From assembly GCF_011605345.1 (NCBI RefSeq), contig NZ_JAAOXM010000009.1, positions 186,001-250,000 of the forward strand: 64,000 nucleotides of DNA, given 5' to 3'. Below the pieces are notes generated by a model. It was not told where the DNA came from. It saw only the letters and a list, made by a program, of their open reading frames with translations, and did not search any database. This stretch comes from Burkholderia sp. D-99 (lineage in GTDB: Bacteria > Pseudomonadota > Gammaproteobacteria > Burkholderiales > Burkholderiaceae). Shown here piece by piece: positions 35,177-44,261 of the stretch (position 1 is its first letter; each line of letters starts with the position of its first letter). The position numbers and the translations under genes were made by a program.

Positions 35177-35237
35177 GCGCCACCGCCGTATCGGGCGCCG
35201 CCGTGCCCGCGAACGATGGACGCCGGCCGCCCACCGT

Positions 35238-37076
35238 TCAACGGATGGCCGCGGCCGGTGGTTCGCTGCGATGGCGTAGCGCGGCGCGGCCCGCATCGAG
35301 ATCGACGACCGCGAGTCCGTCCGGCTGCTGTTTCGCGCGCCGCTTTGCGAGCGCGGCGACCGATGCGATCTCGTCGCTGCCGTAGCGCTTCGCGCCGTGC
35401 GCGCCGGCCGGCACGCCGACCGCGCCGATCGCCATCGTCACGAAGCCGAAGAACGCCGGGTTGCCGTGGCGGTCCTCGCCGTGCAGCCCGCCCGCCTGCC
35501 GGTCGGCCTGCGTGTAGAAGAGCTGCGCGCCGTCGTTGAAGTGTGCGATCGCGTCGGCGGCGCGTTCGCGCCAGTCGTCGCGCTGGAACAGCACGAGGAA
35601 ATCGTCGCCGCCGACGTGCCCGAGAAAGTCGCGCTGCGGATCGCACACGCCGGCCAGCACCGTCGCGGCGAACTTCAGCACCTCGTCGCCTTGCCAGTAG
35701 CCGTACTGGTCGTTGAACGGCTTGAACTGGTTCAGGTCGACGTAGCACGCATGAAAGCCGGCGTCGCGCTGGAGCAGGCGGTCGATGTGCGCGCTGATCG
35801 GGATGTTGCCGGGCAGGAACGTCAGCGGATTCGCATAGCGCGCGGCCTCGATGCGCATCTCGGTCACCGCACGCACGAGGCTCTCGCCGGTGCCGAGCCC
35901 GATGTAGCGGCCGTGTTCGGTGATCACGAAGCCGTCCGCGAGATAGCGCTGGTCGTGGCTCGCGAGCAGCATCGCGAGCTGCTCGAACGTCGTCGCGTTG
36001 TCGATCATCAGCGGGGCGTCGTTCGCGAACTGCAGGCACGGCTTCTTCCCGAACACCTCGCGGTGGTACGGCAGCGCGAAGCGGTCGATGAAGCCGCGGC
36101 GATTCACGAGCGCGACGGGCCGCCCGCGTTCGACGAGGGCGACCGCGTGCAGGTCGGGCATCCGGTTGAACAGGTCGAGCACGTCGTTGCTGGTCGCGTC
36201 GCGCGGCAGCGCCGGCGCCGGAACCAGCATCTTCCCGGCGATCGTGCCGGCCGGGCGCACCGAACGCGTCGCGCCGGGAAACACCGCGATGTGCGGCGCG
36301 CGGATCGCGTCGCGCGCGGCCGGCGCGACGACCCGCGACGGCTGCGCGTTCGGCCGGCCGAGCAGGAAGCCCTGCACGCAGCAGATGCCCATGTCGCGCA
36401 CGACGATCAGGTCGCATTCGTTCTCGATGCCTTCCGCGATCAGTTGCGCGCCGCTCGCCTGCGCGAAGTGCTGCATCGCCCTCACGGCCTCGAACTTCAG
36501 CGGGTCGCGCGCGATGTCGTGGATGAAGAAGCGGTCGATCTTCACGACGTCCGGATGCAGGCGCAGCCACAGGTTCATGCTCGCGTTCGCGGTGCCGTAG
36601 TCGTCGAGCGCGAACTGGATGCCGGCGTCGCGCAGCGATGCGACCGCCGGCCCGATATGGGCGACGTCCGTCGTCGCGTTCTGCTCGGTCAGCTCGATCA
36701 CGATGCGCTCGGCGTCGATCCGCGCGCGGCCGAGCAGCAGGCGGGCGCGCTCGCGTTCGCGCGCGAGCTGCAGGATCGTGCCCGCGCTGAAATTGAGGAA
36801 CAGCTTGCCGTCGCAGCCGAGCGCCGCGAACGCGTCGAGGCAGGTGAGTGCGGCGGCCTGTTCGAGCGCGATGGTCTCGCCTTCGCGCGCGGCCTGCGCG
36901 AACAGCGCCGCGGGCGGCTCGAGGTCGGTGCCGCGCGGGCCGCGTATCAGGCCCTCGTAGCCGACGACCGTCCCCGACCCGAGATCGACGATCGGCTGGA
37001 AGACGGCGGCGAGCGCGCGATCCGCGATCAGGCGCGTGGTGCTGGCGGCAGCGGAGTCGGAGTGGGGCGCGGGCAT
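35238..37076 (-). CDS. EAL - CBS pair - GGDEF cyclic-di-GMP protein
   Basis: Encodes 612 aa from ATG 37076 (645 if 37175). The EAL domain comes first. It has YEGLIRG in place of EAL, with the metal/catalytic motifs ELTEQN, LDDYGTA, KIDRFFI and AEGIEN intact, so phosphodiesterase activity is plausible. A central region of two CBS-like repeats follows (DVLDLFNRMPDLHAVALVERGRPVALVNR.. and QLAMLLASHDQRYLADGFVITEHGRYIGLG). The C-terminal GGDEF has GGDDF and may be a weak cyclase or a GTP sensor. CBS domains suggest adenine-nucleotide control. Both sides of the gene are bounded by minisatellites. Confidence 0.85.
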   Translation of the reverse strand: MPAPHSDSAAASTTRLIADRALAAVFQPIVDLGSGTVVGYEGLIRGPRGTDLEPPAALFAQAAREGETIALEQAAALTCLDAFAALGCDGKLFLNFSAGTILQLARERERARLLLGRARIDAERIVIELTEQNATTDVAHIGPAVASLRDAGIQFALDDYGTANASMNLWLRLHPDVVKIDRFFIHDIARDPLKFEAVRAMQHFAQASGAQLIAEGIENECDLIVVRDMGICCVQGFLLGRPNAQPSRVVAPAARDAIRAPHIAVFPGATRSVRPAGTIAGKMLVPAPALPRDATSNDVLDLFNRMPDLHAVALVERGRPVALVNRRGFIDRFALPYHREVFGKKPCLQFANDAPLMIDNATTFEQLAMLLASHDQRYLADGFVITEHGRYIGLGTGESLVRAVTEMRIEAARYANPLTFLPGNIPISAHIDRLLQRDAGFHACYVDLNQFKPFNDQYGYWQGDEVLKFAATVLAGVCDPQRDFLGHVGGDDFLVLFQRDDWRERAADAIAHFNDGAQLFYTQADRQAGGLHGEDRHGNPAFFGFVTMAIGAVGVPAGAHGAKRYGSDEIASVAALAKRRAKQQPDGLAVVDLDAGRAALRHRSEPPAAAIR

Positions 37077-37287
37077 GGGCGAGGGCAGCCGAATCGACAG
37101 GACGCCCGACTTAACGGCACCGCCCGCGGAGAATTGAATGAAGATTTCGTGACGCGATGGGCGTTGCTGGTGCATCGCGCCCGCGGGCGCGTTGGTGCGC
37201 AGTTGGGAGGGCGGTGGTGCGGCGGCGCGCTACGAAGCGCTCGCTGCTTAGCCCTAATCGGTGTCCAAGCTTACTTGACCACTTCAG

Positions 37288-37445
37288 GGAAAGCGGAAAG
37301 CGGAAAGCGGAAAGCGGAAAGCGGAAAGCGGAAAGCGGAAAGCCGAAAGCCGAAAGCCGAAAGCCGAAAGCCGAAAGCGGAAAGCGGAAAGCCGAAAGCC
37401 GAAAGCCGAAAGCCGAAAGCCGAAAGCCGAAAGCCGAAAGCCGAA
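37288..37445. repeat. 7-bp minisatellite, about 22 units
   Basis: Tandem ggaaagc units (blocks of GGAAAGC alternating with CGAAAGC) lie upstream of the EAL-GGDEF gene. The array abuts a second array with another unit length. Confidence 0.95.
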
Positions 37446-37447
37446 GC

Positions 37448-37519
37448 GCCAAAACGCCAAAACGCCAAAACGCCAAAACGCCAAAACGCCAAAACGCCAA
37501 AACGCCAAAACGCCAAAAC
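37448..37519. repeat. 8-bp minisatellite, 9 units
   Basis: Nine perfect gccaaaac units lie between the 7-bp array and the stop codon of the symporter gene (37563). Confidence 0.95.
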
Positions 37520-37562
37520 GCCGGGACGGCACCACCCGATGGCCTTCCCGCCGCCCCGCTCG

Positions 37563-38588
37563 TCAGCGTTTCCCCGCGCTCAGCGCGCCGGGCGCCGCGT
37601 CGCCCTCGTCGTGCTCGCCGCTCATGTCGCGCGCCCCCCAGCGTTGCGCGAGCGCCGCGCACGCCATCAGCTGGATCTGGTGGAACAGCATCAGCGGCAG
37701 CACGATCGCACCGACCGCGTTCGCCGAGAAGATCACCTTCGCCATCGGCACACCGGCCGCGAGGCTCTTCTTCGATCCGCAGAAGATGATCGTGATCTGG
37801 TCGGCACGGTTGAAGCCGAGCCGCTTGCTGACGAACGCGGTCAGCAAGAGCGCGATCGCGAGCAGCACGAGGTTGACGACGAGCAGGCCGCCGAGCGCGC
37901 GCGGCGGGATCTGGTGCCACAGGCCTTCGTTGACGGCCTCGCTGAATGCGACGTAGACGACGAGCAGGATCGAGCCCTGGTCGACGAAGCGCAGCACGCC
38001 GCGGTTGCGGTCGATCCAGCCGCCGATCACGGGCCGCAGCAACTGGCCGGCGATGAACGGCACGAGCAGCTGCATCACGATGCTGCCGACGGTGCTCCAC
38101 GGCGACGCGGCGGCGGCCGACTGCGACGTGATCATCAGCCCGACGAGCGCCGGCGTGACGAAGATCCCGAGCAGGCTCGACGCGGATGCCGCACACACGG
38201 CGGCCGGCACGTTGCCCTTCGCGATCGACGTGAACGCGATCGACGACTGGACCGTCGACGGCAGCGTGCACAGGAACAGCACGCCCGCATACAGCGTCGG
38301 CGTGACGAGCGGCTGCAGCACGGGTTTCAGCGCGAGGCCGAGCAGCGGGAACAGCGCGAACGTGCTGAGCAGCACGACCGCGTGCAGCCGCCAGTGGGTC
38401 GCGCCCGCGACGACGGCTTCGCGCGACAGCTTCGCGCCGTGCAGGAAGAACAGCAGGCCGACGGCAATGTTGGTCGCCCAGTTGAACGCGTGGGCGGCCG
38501 GGCCGCGGCAGGGCAGGAGGCTCGCGAGCACGACGGTGCCGACGAGCGCGAGCGTGAAGTTGTCGGGAAGAAAACGGGGACGGGCCAT
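37563..38588 (-). CDS. Bile acid:sodium symporter family transporter (YfeH/SLC10A7-like)
   Basis: Encodes 341 aa with about ten membrane helices. It has LPSTVQSSIAFTSIAKGN mid-protein and FCGSKKSLAAGVPMAKV near the C-terminus, both typical of the SBF-like group. It is an inner-membrane secondary transporter; the substrate of bacterial members is mostly unknown. The C-terminal tail is hydrophilic (SGEHDEGDAAPG). There is no obvious partner gene. Confidence 0.85.
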   Translation of the reverse strand: MARPRFLPDNFTLALVGTVVLASLLPCRGPAAHAFNWATNIAVGLLFFLHGAKLSREAVVAGATHWRLHAVVLLSTFALFPLLGLALKPVLQPLVTPTLYAGVLFLCTLPSTVQSSIAFTSIAKGNVPAAVCAASASSLLGIFVTPALVGLMITSQSAAAASPWSTVGSIVMQLLVPFIAGQLLRPVIGGWIDRNRGVLRFVDQGSILLVVYVAFSEAVNEGLWHQIPPRALGGLLVVNLVLLAIALLLTAFVSKRLGFNRADQITIIFCGSKKSLAAGVPMAKVIFSANAVGAIVLPLMLFHQIQLMACAALAQRWGARDMSGEHDEGDAAPGALSAGKR

Positions 38589-38934
38589 CGGGAACTCGAT
38601 TCGGAAGCGACTCAGGCGCGCGTCGCGCGCGCGGATGGCGCCATTGTCCCGGTTGGTGATTCACTACACAAATTCATTGTGAGAATCGATTGATGAACCA
38701 ATCTCATGCAGCAGCGCTCACGGTACCGGCCCGGCCATGCGTAAAACGGCAGAAGAATGTTCTGTCCCGGTCGCATGCTGAAGTGAAAAAACCTAGCAGT
38801 AACATGGTGTTACACCGATGCCGGCGACATAACACTTTTTGGCTCGACACGCTTTCGGACCGCCCATAAATTACTGCTGAAAGCCTTGGGTCGGCCGAAA
38901 GGAACCGGCGGCGGGCATGGACAGGCACTGAACG
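38589..38934. promoter_or_regulatory. Divergent intergenic region
   Basis: This 346-bp region lies between the symporter (minus) and the secreted protein (plus). It contains the perfect dyad GTAACA-tgg-TGTTAC (38802-38816). No gene was found. The half nearest 38935 probably holds the promoter of the secreted protein. Confidence 0.45.
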
Positions 38935-39417
38935 ATGACGGAACGGGTGAAACGGAAGATCGGACGATGGGTGGCAGGCGTGCTCGGCGCGCTGCTGATG
39001 CCGCTCGCGCTCGCGCAGCCGCCCCACGGAGGTCATGCGTTCGGCGGCCACGGCTTCGGGGGCGGCGACATGCGCGCGTACGGTCAGTCGGCTGGCGGTG
39101 TACCTGTCTGGCGCCGCGTTGCGCCCCCCGCCGGTGCACGCGCCGGCGGCGTGAGCGGCTACGGCTCTCGCTGGGGGCTGCGGCCGACGCCGTCGTACGG
39201 CCATTACGCCGCGCAGAACCCGTATCGCCCGATCAGCGCCGACGTGCGCCAGGTGCCGCGCCCGCCGGGCGGCGGTAACGTACCGCTGCGCGCCGGTTCG
39301 ATCCGCGCCGACGTCGCGCGCTACAACGAGGAGCGCGGTGGCCGTCCGATGCCGCCGCCCCGTTCGCAGGAAGAGCCTGCGCATTCGCCGTTTTTCTCCC
39401 CGTTCTACCGAAACTGA
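38935..39417 (+). CDS. Hypothetical secreted Gly/Pro-rich protein
   Basis: Encodes 160 aa. The signal peptide spans about residues 10-27 (GVLGALLMPLALA). A Gly/His-rich stretch (GGHAFGGHGFGGGD) is followed by a Pro/Arg-rich mature part ending FFSPFYRN. There are no Cys residues. An alternative start could lie later, but ATG 38935 leaves a proper signal n-region (TERVKRKIGR). Probably exported to the periplasm or surface. Family not recognised. Confidence 0.6.
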   Translation: MTERVKRKIGRWVAGVLGALLMPLALAQPPHGGHAFGGHGFGGGDMRAYGQSAGGVPVWRRVAPPAGARAGGVSGYGSRWGLRPTPSYGHYAAQNPYRPISADVRQVPRPPGGGNVPLRAGSIRADVARYNEERGGRPMPPPRSQEEPAHSPFFSPFYRN

Positions 39418-39762
39418 GCGCCCGCGCGCTCGTCCCCTCGCCGGCTGATGCGAATTCGCCACAGTCGCGCACAGATTTCCGCTGATTTTCCCGCCGCATT
39501 GCGCTATCTTTCGCGCCCGGTTCGCGTGTGCCACGCCGCCGTCCGGCCGTGCGACCGCGTTCGCGCCGGGCCGCCGGCGGGTACCCGGCCATGTATCAAT
39601 TCCGCGAAGTTAATGCCGCCGCTATACCAGCAATAAGTGTGCGCAATTTTGACCGGACGAATGATCCGTAAAGATGGCTGCGCCCCATACGACGCAAGCA
39701 CTCGGCTCCAAAAAACAACGCTCGCGCCACTTATCGACAATTCGACAAAATCTGGAGATCCA
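39418..39762. promoter_or_regulatory. Leader and promoter region of the porin
   Basis: This 345-bp non-coding region becomes AT-rich towards the porin start, with a long leader and the Shine-Dalgarno GGAG at 39754-39757. No small RNA could be defined. Confidence 0.45.
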
Positions 39763-40839
39763 ATGAAAGCATTCGCTCGCCGTGCGTCGCGCACGTCCGT
39801 CAAGCTGATCGCCGCGGCTGCCTGCGTGGCGGCTACCGCTCCCGTCCATGCACAGTCGAGCGTGTCGCTCTACGGTCAGGTCGACGAATGGGTCGGCGCA
39901 ACCAAGTTCCCGGGCGGCGACCGCGCGTGGAACGTGAGCGGCGGCGGGATGTCGACGTCGTACTGGGGCCTGCACGGCACCGAGGATCTGGGCAACGGCT
40001 ACAAGGCGATCTTCACGCTGGAAAGCTTCTTCCGCGCGCAGAACGGCCAGTTCGGCCGCTTCCAGGGCGACACGTTCTTCGCGCGCAACGCGTACGTCGG
40101 CATCGATTCGCCGTACGGCACGGTGACGGCCGGCCGCCTGACGACGCACCTGTTCCTGTCGACGATCCTGTTCAACCCGTTCTACGATTCGTACACCTTC
40201 TCGCCGATGGTGTACCACGTGTTCCTCGGCCTCGGCACGTTCCCGACCTACCCGAGCGACCAGGGTGCCGTCGGCGATTCGGGCTGGAACAACGCGCTGT
40301 CGTACACGTCGCCTTCGTTCGGTGGCCTGAATTTTGGCGCGATGTACGCGCTCGGCAACCAGGCCGGCGACAACCGTTCGAAGAAGTGGAGCGCGCAGTT
40401 CAACTATGCGAACGGCCCGTTCGCGGCGACCGCCACGTATCAGTACGTGAACTTCAACAACGGCCCGCAGGACCTGAGCGCACTCGTCACCGGCATGAAG
40501 AGCCAGGGCATCGCGCTCGTCGGCGCGACCTACGACCTGAAGCTCGTGAAGCTGTTCGGCCAGTACATGTATACGAAGAATGACCAGGTCGCGGGCAGCT
40601 GGCACGTGAACACCGCGCAAGGCGGCGTGTCGGTGCCGCTCGGCGTGGGCAGCGCGATGGCGTCGTACGCGTATTCGCGCGACGCGGGCGGCCTCGACCA
40701 GACGCGCCAGACCTGGGCCGTCGGCTACGACTATCCGCTGTCCAAGCGCACGGACGTCTACGCGGCGTACATGAACGATCACATCAGCGGCCTGTCGAGC
40801 GGCAACACGTTCGGCGCCGGCATCCGCGCGAAGTTCTGA
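39763..40839 (+). CDS. Gram-negative porin
   Basis: Encodes 358 aa. A signal peptide with ..APVHA (about residue 30) is followed by QSSVSLYGQVDEWVG, the usual first strand of Burkholderia/Neisseria-type trimeric porins. Repeated aromatic-flanked strands end in ..GAGIRAKF with terminal Phe. It is an outer-membrane diffusion channel. ATG 39763 is preceded by GGAGATCCA. A good terminator follows at 40911-40936. Confidence 0.92.
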   Translation: MKAFARRASRTSVKLIAAAACVAATAPVHAQSSVSLYGQVDEWVGATKFPGGDRAWNVSGGGMSTSYWGLHGTEDLGNGYKAIFTLESFFRAQNGQFGRFQGDTFFARNAYVGIDSPYGTVTAGRLTTHLFLSTILFNPFYDSYTFSPMVYHVFLGLGTFPTYPSDQGAVGDSGWNNALSYTSPSFGGLNFGAMYALGNQAGDNRSKKWSAQFNYANGPFAATATYQYVNFNNGPQDLSALVTGMKSQGIALVGATYDLKLVKLFGQYMYTKNDQVAGSWHVNTAQGGVSVPLGVGSAMASYAYSRDAGGLDQTRQTWAVGYDYPLSKRTDVYAAYMNDHISGLSSGNTFGAGIRAKF

Positions 40840-40910
40840 CGCGCACGCGCGGCCGGCTCGCCGGTCGCACGCGAAAAACGCGTCCCGACTGCATGTTTTC
40901 CCGCCAGAAC

Positions 40911-40936
40911 GGCGCCGCCACCCGCGGCGCCGTTTT
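40911..40936 (+). terminator. Rho-independent terminator of the porin
   Basis: The stem GGCGCCG / CGGCGCC with a 5-6 nt loop is followed by four T. It lies 72 bp after the porin stop. Confidence 0.75.
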
Positions 40937-41019
40937 GCCTTTCTTGACCTTTCTGTTTCCTCGCCTTTGTTACCCTATCTCGTAATTGGACCATTCCCCC
41001 GTCATTACGAGCTAGTTCG

Positions 41020-41982
41020 ATGGATACCCTCGTCAGCATGAATGTGTTTCGCTACGTCGTCGAAGTGGGCAGCTTCGTCGGCGCGGCCGAGCGCATGCAG
41101 ATGTCGGCTGCGATGGCGAGCAAGCACGTGATGCATCTCGAGCAGCAGCTCGGCGCACGGCTGCTGCATCGCACGACACGACGCGTCGCGCCTACCGAGG
41201 CCGGACGCGAATATTACGAGCGCCTCGTGCAGGCGCTGTCTGAACTCGACGAAGCCGGGCAGGCCGTCGGCGCCGCGAGCGTGGTGCCGCAAGGCAGGCT
41301 GCGCGTCACGTCGCTGTCCGCGTTCGGGCTGCGGCACGTGATGCAGGCCGTCACCGATTATGCGGGCCGGTTCCCGGACGTGACCGTCGACATGACGCTG
41401 TCCGATCGCGTGGTCGACCTGATCGAGGAAGGCTACGACGTCGCGGTGCGCGCGGCGCCGAACGGATTGAAATCGTCGTCGCTGGTCGCGCGGCAGATCG
41501 CGACCGCGCACATCCTGCTGGTCGCGTCGCCCGAGTATCTCGAGAAGCACGGCACGCCACAGACGATCGCCGATCTCGCACACCACAACTACCTGCGGCG
41601 CGACTCGAATTCGACGATGCTCGACTCGCTGGTGATCGACGCGGCCGCCGCGTCGCGCGTGAACCTCAACGGCAACCTGATCGTGAATCACCTCGAAGGG
41701 CTGCGTGCGGCCGTGCTCGCGGGCGCGGGCATCGCGCTGCTCGGCACCGAGGTGGTCGGAGACGACATCGAGTCCGGCCGGCTCGTGCCGGTGCTGCTCG
41801 ATGCGGTGCCGCCGCACGAGGCGCCGATCTATGCGGTCTACGCGAGCCGTCGCCACGTGTCCGCGAAGGTGCGTTCGTTCGTCGACTTCCTGGCGGCGCG
41901 TTTCGAAGGGCAGTCGCTGTGCCCGTCGATCGAATCGCACCTGCGCGTGCTGCCGATTACGCGGATGAAGCGCGCGGTGTGA
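41020..41982 (+). CDS. LysR-family transcriptional regulator
   Basis: Encodes 320 aa. The N-terminal winged HTH (MNVFRYVVEVGSFVGAAERMQMSAAMASKHVMHLEQ) is followed by linker helix and a two-lobed effector domain with ..GRLRVTSLSAFG. It belongs to the DsdC/AaeR-like group with single-gene neighbours. It is convergent with the nitronate monooxygenase gene across a shared terminator, so its target is not evident from context. Confidence 0.88.
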   Translation: MDTLVSMNVFRYVVEVGSFVGAAERMQMSAAMASKHVMHLEQQLGARLLHRTTRRVAPTEAGREYYERLVQALSELDEAGQAVGAASVVPQGRLRVTSLSAFGLRHVMQAVTDYAGRFPDVTVDMTLSDRVVDLIEEGYDVAVRAAPNGLKSSSLVARQIATAHILLVASPEYLEKHGTPQTIADLAHHNYLRRDSNSTMLDSLVIDAAAASRVNLNGNLIVNHLEGLRAAVLAGAGIALLGTEVVGDDIESGRLVPVLLDAVPPHEAPIYAVYASRRHVSAKVRSFVDFLAARFEGQSLCPSIESHLRVLPITRMKRAV

Positions 41983-42011
41983 ACCGCGCATCCCGCCGCG
42001 GCGGGGCGATG

Positions 42012-42056
42012 AAAAAACAAAAAGCGCGAACCGCTGCGGCTCGCGCTTTTTGTTTT
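42012..42056. terminator. Bidirectional terminator between lysR and nmo genes
   Basis: ACAAAAAGCGCGA and TCGCGCTTTTTGT form a long symmetrical hairpin with A-tract and T-tract arms. It works for both convergent genes. Confidence 0.9.
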
Positions 42057-42104
42057 GTCCGACGGTATGCGCGCCGGTGGCGGCCGTGAAGGCCGCCGCA
42101 TCCG

Positions 42105-43064
42105 TCAGCGCGGGATGCCGAGGCGCGCCTTCGCGTCGTCGTACTCGCGCTTCAGCCGCTCGACGAGCGCGCCCACGCTCGGCAGGTCGTCCATCAGGCC
42201 GACGCCCTGGCCGGCACCCCAGATGTCCTTCCACGCCTTCGTCTTGTCGCCGCCGAAATTCATCTTGGTCTTGTCCGATTCCGGCAGCGCGTCCGGATCG
42301 AGGCCGGCCTTCTCGATGCTCTCGCGGATGTAGTTGCCGTGCACGCCCGTGAAGAGGTTCGTGTAGACGATGTCGGACGATTTCGCGTTCACGATCGCGT
42401 GCTTGTAGTCGTCGATCGCGTGCGCTTCCTGCGTCGCGATGAAGCGCGTGCCCATGTAGGCGAAGTCGGCGCCCATCGCCTGCGCGGCGAGGATCGAGCC
42501 GCCGTTCGCGATCGCGCCGGACAGCACGATCGGGCCGTCGAAGATCTTGCGGACTTCGCCGACGAGCGCGAACGGTGACGTCGTACCCGCGTGGCCGCCC
42601 GCGCCGGCCGCGACGAGGATCAGCCCGTCGACACCGGCTTCGAGCGCCTTCTGCGCGTGACGCAGGTTGATCACGTCGTGCAGCACGATGCCGCCGTAGC
42701 TGTGCACCGCGTCGACGATCTCGCGCGCCGGCGCGCGCAGGCTCGTGATGAAGATCGGCACCTTGTGCTCGACGCAGACGCGCACGTCGTGTTCGAGCCG
42801 TGCGTTCGACTGGTGGACGATCTGGTTGACCGCGATCGGGCCGATCACCGCGTCGGGGTGTTTCGCCTTGTGGTCGGCGAGCTCGGACTGGATCTGCGTG
42901 AGCCACTCGTCGAGCAGTTCGGCCGGTCGGGCGTTGAGCGCGGGGAACGAACCGACGATGCCCGCCTTGCATTGCGCGAGCACGAGTTCGGGGTAGCTGA
43001 CGATGAACATCGGCGACGCGATGACGGGCAGCGTCAGGTTCTGCAGGACGGTGGGCAATGCCAT
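42105..43064 (-). CDS. Nitronate monooxygenase (2-nitropropane dioxygenase family)
   Basis: Encodes 319 aa, an FMN TIM-barrel. It has SPMFIVSYPELVLAQCKAGIVGSFP at the N-terminus and the FMN phosphate-binding loop VAAGAGGHAG (about residue 155). A GGDKTKAWKD segment lies near the C-terminus. It oxidises nitronates such as propionate-3-nitronate, detoxifying them. Upstream 267 bp hold a short dyad CGAACGATCGTGCG (near 43175) but no gene. The LysR gene beyond the terminator could be unrelated. Confidence 0.88.
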   Translation of the reverse strand: MALPTVLQNLTLPVIASPMFIVSYPELVLAQCKAGIVGSFPALNARPAELLDEWLTQIQSELADHKAKHPDAVIGPIAVNQIVHQSNARLEHDVRVCVEHKVPIFITSLRAPAREIVDAVHSYGGIVLHDVINLRHAQKALEAGVDGLILVAAGAGGHAGTTSPFALVGEVRKIFDGPIVLSGAIANGGSILAAQAMGADFAYMGTRFIATQEAHAIDDYKHAIVNAKSSDIVYTNLFTGVHGNYIRESIEKAGLDPDALPESDKTKMNFGGDKTKAWKDIWGAGQGVGLMDDLPSVGALVERLKREYDDAKARLGIPR

Positions 43065-43331
43065 GTGATGTCTCCAGTCTCCAGGGGGCGGCCGCGCGGT
43101 CGCGCCGCCGCCATGCTTTGCGGTCGAACGGTAATTCGAGTGTAGCTGCGAAACGAGGTCGTCCTTATTAATACGAACGATCGTGCGATTCTACGCGAGC
43201 TTAACAAATCGCGCGGTGTGGCGGCAATCGAGTGAGTGTTCTCTTTCTACGGATTCTGGTGTTTACCGCGCTGTGAAGACGCGCCGGCGCTCCTAAAATA
43301 GTCGCCATAACAAACCAACGAGAAACAAACC

Positions 43332-44228
43332 ATGTCGTTTGAGGCGTTTGCACCGTTTCGCGTGACGGTGCAGGACACCGACATCTTCGGTGTCAAAGGA
43401 GGCGCGGGTCCGCCGCTCCTGTTGCTGCACGGACATCCGCAAACCCACATGATCTGGCATCGCGTTGCCGCGACGCTCGCGGATCATTTCACGGTGATCG
43501 CCACCGACCTGCGCGGTTACGGCGCGTCGGGCAAGCCGCCGAGCGATGCGCAGCACGCGCCGTATTCGAAACGTGCGATGGCGGCCGACCAGGTCGCGGT
43601 GATGCGGCATTTCGGTTTCGAGCATTTCCATGTGTGCGCGCACGACCGCGGCGCGCGGGTCGCGCACCGGCTCGCGCTCGATCACGCGGACGCCGTCGAG
43701 CGGATGATGCTGCTCGACATCGCGCCGACGCTTGCGATGTACGAGAAAACCGATCGCGCGTTCGCGACCGCGTATTTCCACTGGTTCTTCCTGATCCAGC
43801 CGGAGCCGCTGCCCGAGATGCTGGTCGGCGCGCATACCGATGCGTACATCGAGCGCGTGATGGGCAACCGGTCCGCCGGGCTCGCGCCGTTCGCGCCCGA
43901 GGCGCTCGCCGCGTACCGGGCCGCGCTCGCGCAGCCGGGCGCCGTGCATGCGATGTGCGAGGACTACCGCGCGTCCGCGACGATCGATCTCGAGCACGAC
44001 CGTGCGGATCTCGAGCGCGGCAACAAGGTCGCGTGCCCGCTGCGCGTGCTGTGGGGCGAGAACGGGATCGTCGGCCGCTGCTTCGATCCGCTCGACGAAT
44101 GGCGTCGCGTCGCGCGCGACGTCAGCGGCCGCGCGCTCGAATGCGGGCATTACATTCCGGAAGAGGCACCCGTCGCGCTGATCGACGAACTGCTCGCGTT
44201 CTTCGAGGCGCGCGACGCGGCTGCGTAA
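43332..44228 (+). CDS. Haloacid dehalogenase-type alpha/beta hydrolase (fluoroacetate-dehalogenase-like)
   Basis: Encodes 298 aa. The nucleophile Asp105 sits in AHDRGAR, with Arg106 and Arg109 placed to hold a carboxylate. His150-Trp151 and Tyr212 correspond to the fluoride-binding trio of the fluoroacetate dehalogenase FAcD, and His273 is the base. The charge-relay acid is Asp129. All seven positions match the known enzyme with near-constant offset, so C-F or C-Cl hydrolysis of haloacetates is a strong prediction. Epoxide hydrolase is the alternative. It appears monocistronic and convergent with the Lrp gene. Confidence 0.82.
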   Translation: MSFEAFAPFRVTVQDTDIFGVKGGAGPPLLLLHGHPQTHMIWHRVAATLADHFTVIATDLRGYGASGKPPSDAQHAPYSKRAMAADQVAVMRHFGFEHFHVCAHDRGARVAHRLALDHADAVERMMLLDIAPTLAMYEKTDRAFATAYFHWFFLIQPEPLPEMLVGAHTDAYIERVMGNRSAGLAPFAPEALAAYRAALAQPGAVHAMCEDYRASATIDLEHDRADLERGNKVACPLRVLWGENGIVGRCFDPLDEWRRVARDVSGRALECGHYIPEEAPVALIDELLAFFEARDAAA

Positions 44229-44261
44229 GGGGGCGGACGGGCGGCGCGTGCCGCCCGCTGC

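Noticed and set aside
35397..38693. 1,098-codon plus-strand ORF antisense to the EAL-GGDEF and symporter genes
   Set aside because: Arg/Ala/Pro-rich shadow of two real genes and the minisatellites; no domain and wrong codon position bias.
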